DNA of 22,160 bases from Smittium mucronatum. Its lineage: Eukaryota; Kickxellomycota; Harpellomycetes; Harpellales; Legeriomycetaceae. The stretch lies in contig LSSL01000065.1 of NCBI GenBank assembly GCA_001953115.1, positions 1-22,160 of the forward strand. The letters are read 5' to 3'. A program made the position numbers and the translations under genes. The notes below the pieces were generated by a model. The model made no database searches. It was given only the letters and a program-made list of their open reading frames with translations, and was not told the DNA's origin. This document shows positions 20,715 through 22,160 of this stretch, piece after piece. Within the stretch, counting starts at the first letter, position 1. Every line of letters begins with the position of its first letter.

Positions 20715-22160
20715 AATTACCCTTTTATAATCTGTTTTTTAATTTTTCGGCTACGTTTTTATGAATATTTTTTTTAAATAAAAACGATCATTGTCATAGT
20801 ATGTTTTATAGATAATGATATCATAAGCTTTTATGAATAAAATCCTTTTTTGAAAAGATCATGTGTGATTTGTTAATATTATAAAGATTAGAAGTTTTAT
20901 TGATATGGGGTAACTACTATTTTTTAATCATAAAGATAATAAAAAATATTTCAGACCCAATTTTTAAAAAATACTCTCAAAAAATAATCAAATAAAGTTT
21001 CAAATAAGCAATTTATGCTAAAATAACCGGTAAAAGCACTAAGAAAAGATTTTATATCACTAAATTCTTTGAAAAAAAAAAGATGAAAAGCATTAAGAGT
21101 ATCAGCGATTTCGATCAGCTTCAGAGTCATAAGTGATTTTTGAAAGCATTTAATCATATTTTATTTGGAATAATAAAGATCCTTGTACGGTTAATACCAA
21201 ATAAAACCGACTAAAATGTTGGATATTAGTAGCATATTCGTCAATGAGTGTTTAGAAAGCTCTATATATGTTTAATAAGGCTATAAAATAACATCAGAAA
21301 TGGATTTTTTTTAAAGGAAAAAGCATCATTTTGACATGATACTGTAAAATAAAAAATATAGCATCTAGAGTTGGAGAATGTGGTGCTGGGATGGAATGGG
21401 GAAAGTTGAGGATTTAAACAGATGGATTTATTGTATTATTTAATCATGCAAATTAATTATTGACCAAAAAATAATGTAACGGTCTGAAAAAAAGGCTGAT
21501 AAAGATATTTTTCAAAAAAAAAAACTGTATTGGTTAATTTATCTCCACAAAAATTCAAATAACTTTTTAATTATTTCAAAAAAGTAAAATATACTTAGAA
21601 TTCTGATAATAATTTGAGTTTGGAGTTGGTTCCAATGAAAATTATTCTTAAAAATAATTTAGAAAATCTAAAGAACTTATCAAGTTAGACCATAACTTAT
21701 TGCAACAACAATACCCATATTTATGAGTGGTGAGTGTATTTTAAAATAAATCACGCATTAAATAGATTGATTTAAAGTCAAATTTTCTGTGGGAATTTTG
21801 CAGTCAATTTTTTTTTGAAACCGAGACGGTTAAAAGTTTTATCTTACCATGGTTAAAAAATAAATTATCTCGCACCATTGAAGCTATAGAGATAGATTGG
21901 GATAATATTAGGTAAAAAAATCGATTTTTTAGGGTGATTTGTGACGAGGATTGTTTTTAATTATTTATTTATCGTCTCAATCAAATTTATTATGTTCTGA
22001 ATTTGGATATTTTTTGGATCTAAAAAGTTTAAAAACTGAAATTATAATATAAATACGAAAATAGACATCTTTTTTTATTTATTGTATTTAGATTAAAAAT
22101 CGGCGGGGATTTTTGGTCAGTTTTTTGGTGTAAAAAAAAATATTGAGTGTATTTAAAAAG
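20552..22160 (-). repeat. Right arm of a large inverted repeat, cut by window end
   Basis: Reverse complement of 17571-19177. It runs to the last base of the window, so its true outer limit is unknown. The last 60 bases are its least faithful part (for example tttggtcagttttttgg against the left arm's ttttggctcagttttgtgg, read on the right-arm strand), as expected either at a diverging repeat edge or at a low-quality contig end. Confidence 0.95.
20951..21157 (-). CDS. 68-residue open frame in right arm, unknown
   Basis: The product is not recognised. It is a mixed helical-looking start ('KSLMTLKLIEIADTLNAFH') followed by a Phe-rich end ('FETLFDYFLRVFFKNW'). It is the unshifted version of the frame at 18573-18677. 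It lies about 240 bp upstream of the hydrophobic frame on the same strand, and whether they belong together is unknown. Confidence 0.25.
   Translation of the reverse strand: MIKCFQKSLMTLKLIEIADTLNAFHLFFFKEFSDIKSFLSAFTGYFSINCLFETLFDYFLRVFFKNWV

Noticed and set aside
1..22160. CRISPR arrays, rRNA genes or bacterial operon signals
   Set aside because: No regularly spaced repeats, no rRNA-like conserved blocks and no prokaryotic gene packing. The content is clearly eukaryotic.

Overview
This is an extremely AT-rich eukaryotic window, about 20% GC where I counted sample lines. It holds one intact gene, decayed DNA transposons, and a large inverted repeat. The intact gene is a full-length, intronless Argonaute on the + strand (4895-7516). 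Its linker and PIWI motifs look most like those of fungal Argonautes, so a fungus or fungus-related lineage with an AT-rich, transposon-littered genome is my best guess. I cannot name a genus. The Argonaute gene is about 42-45% GC in sampled lines, roughly twice its surroundings.

Layout: 599-1936 (- strand) holds a broken DDE_Tnp_4/HTH_Tnp_4 (PIF/Harbinger- or ISL2EU-like) transposase. All three catalytic residues can still be found, but in different reading frames. From 1937 to 3509 there is only AT-rich sequence with small repeats. At 3510-4741 (+) lies a richer, coding-like stretch with stops and frameshifts, whose product I do not recognise. Argonaute follows at 4895-7516.

From 8262 to 13130 there is one piggyBac-like element bounded by TTAA and matching terminal inverted repeats. 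It carries a decayed transposase on the - strand (9909-12225). A 388-base run of N interrupts it, flanked by two near-identical 233-bp copies. The gap is therefore probably a failed contig join, and the real element is about 4.25 kb. Immediately beyond its right end, open frames at 13131-13635 (-) stop at the TTAA junction and may belong to something the insertion broke.

From 13636 to 17570 I find no gene I can support, apart from a weak open frame at 16016-16270. From 17571 to the window end is a large inverted repeat, with arms of about 1.6 kb and a 1.37 kb spacer. Its right arm is cut by the window edge. The arms differ by only a few bases over most of their length and carry small open frames of unknown function.

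Taken together, a catalytically complete small-RNA effector sits among transposon families that are all visibly dead. That is compatible with an active silencing system, but the window contains no Dicer, no RNA-dependent RNA polymerase and no small-RNA locus that I can recognise.
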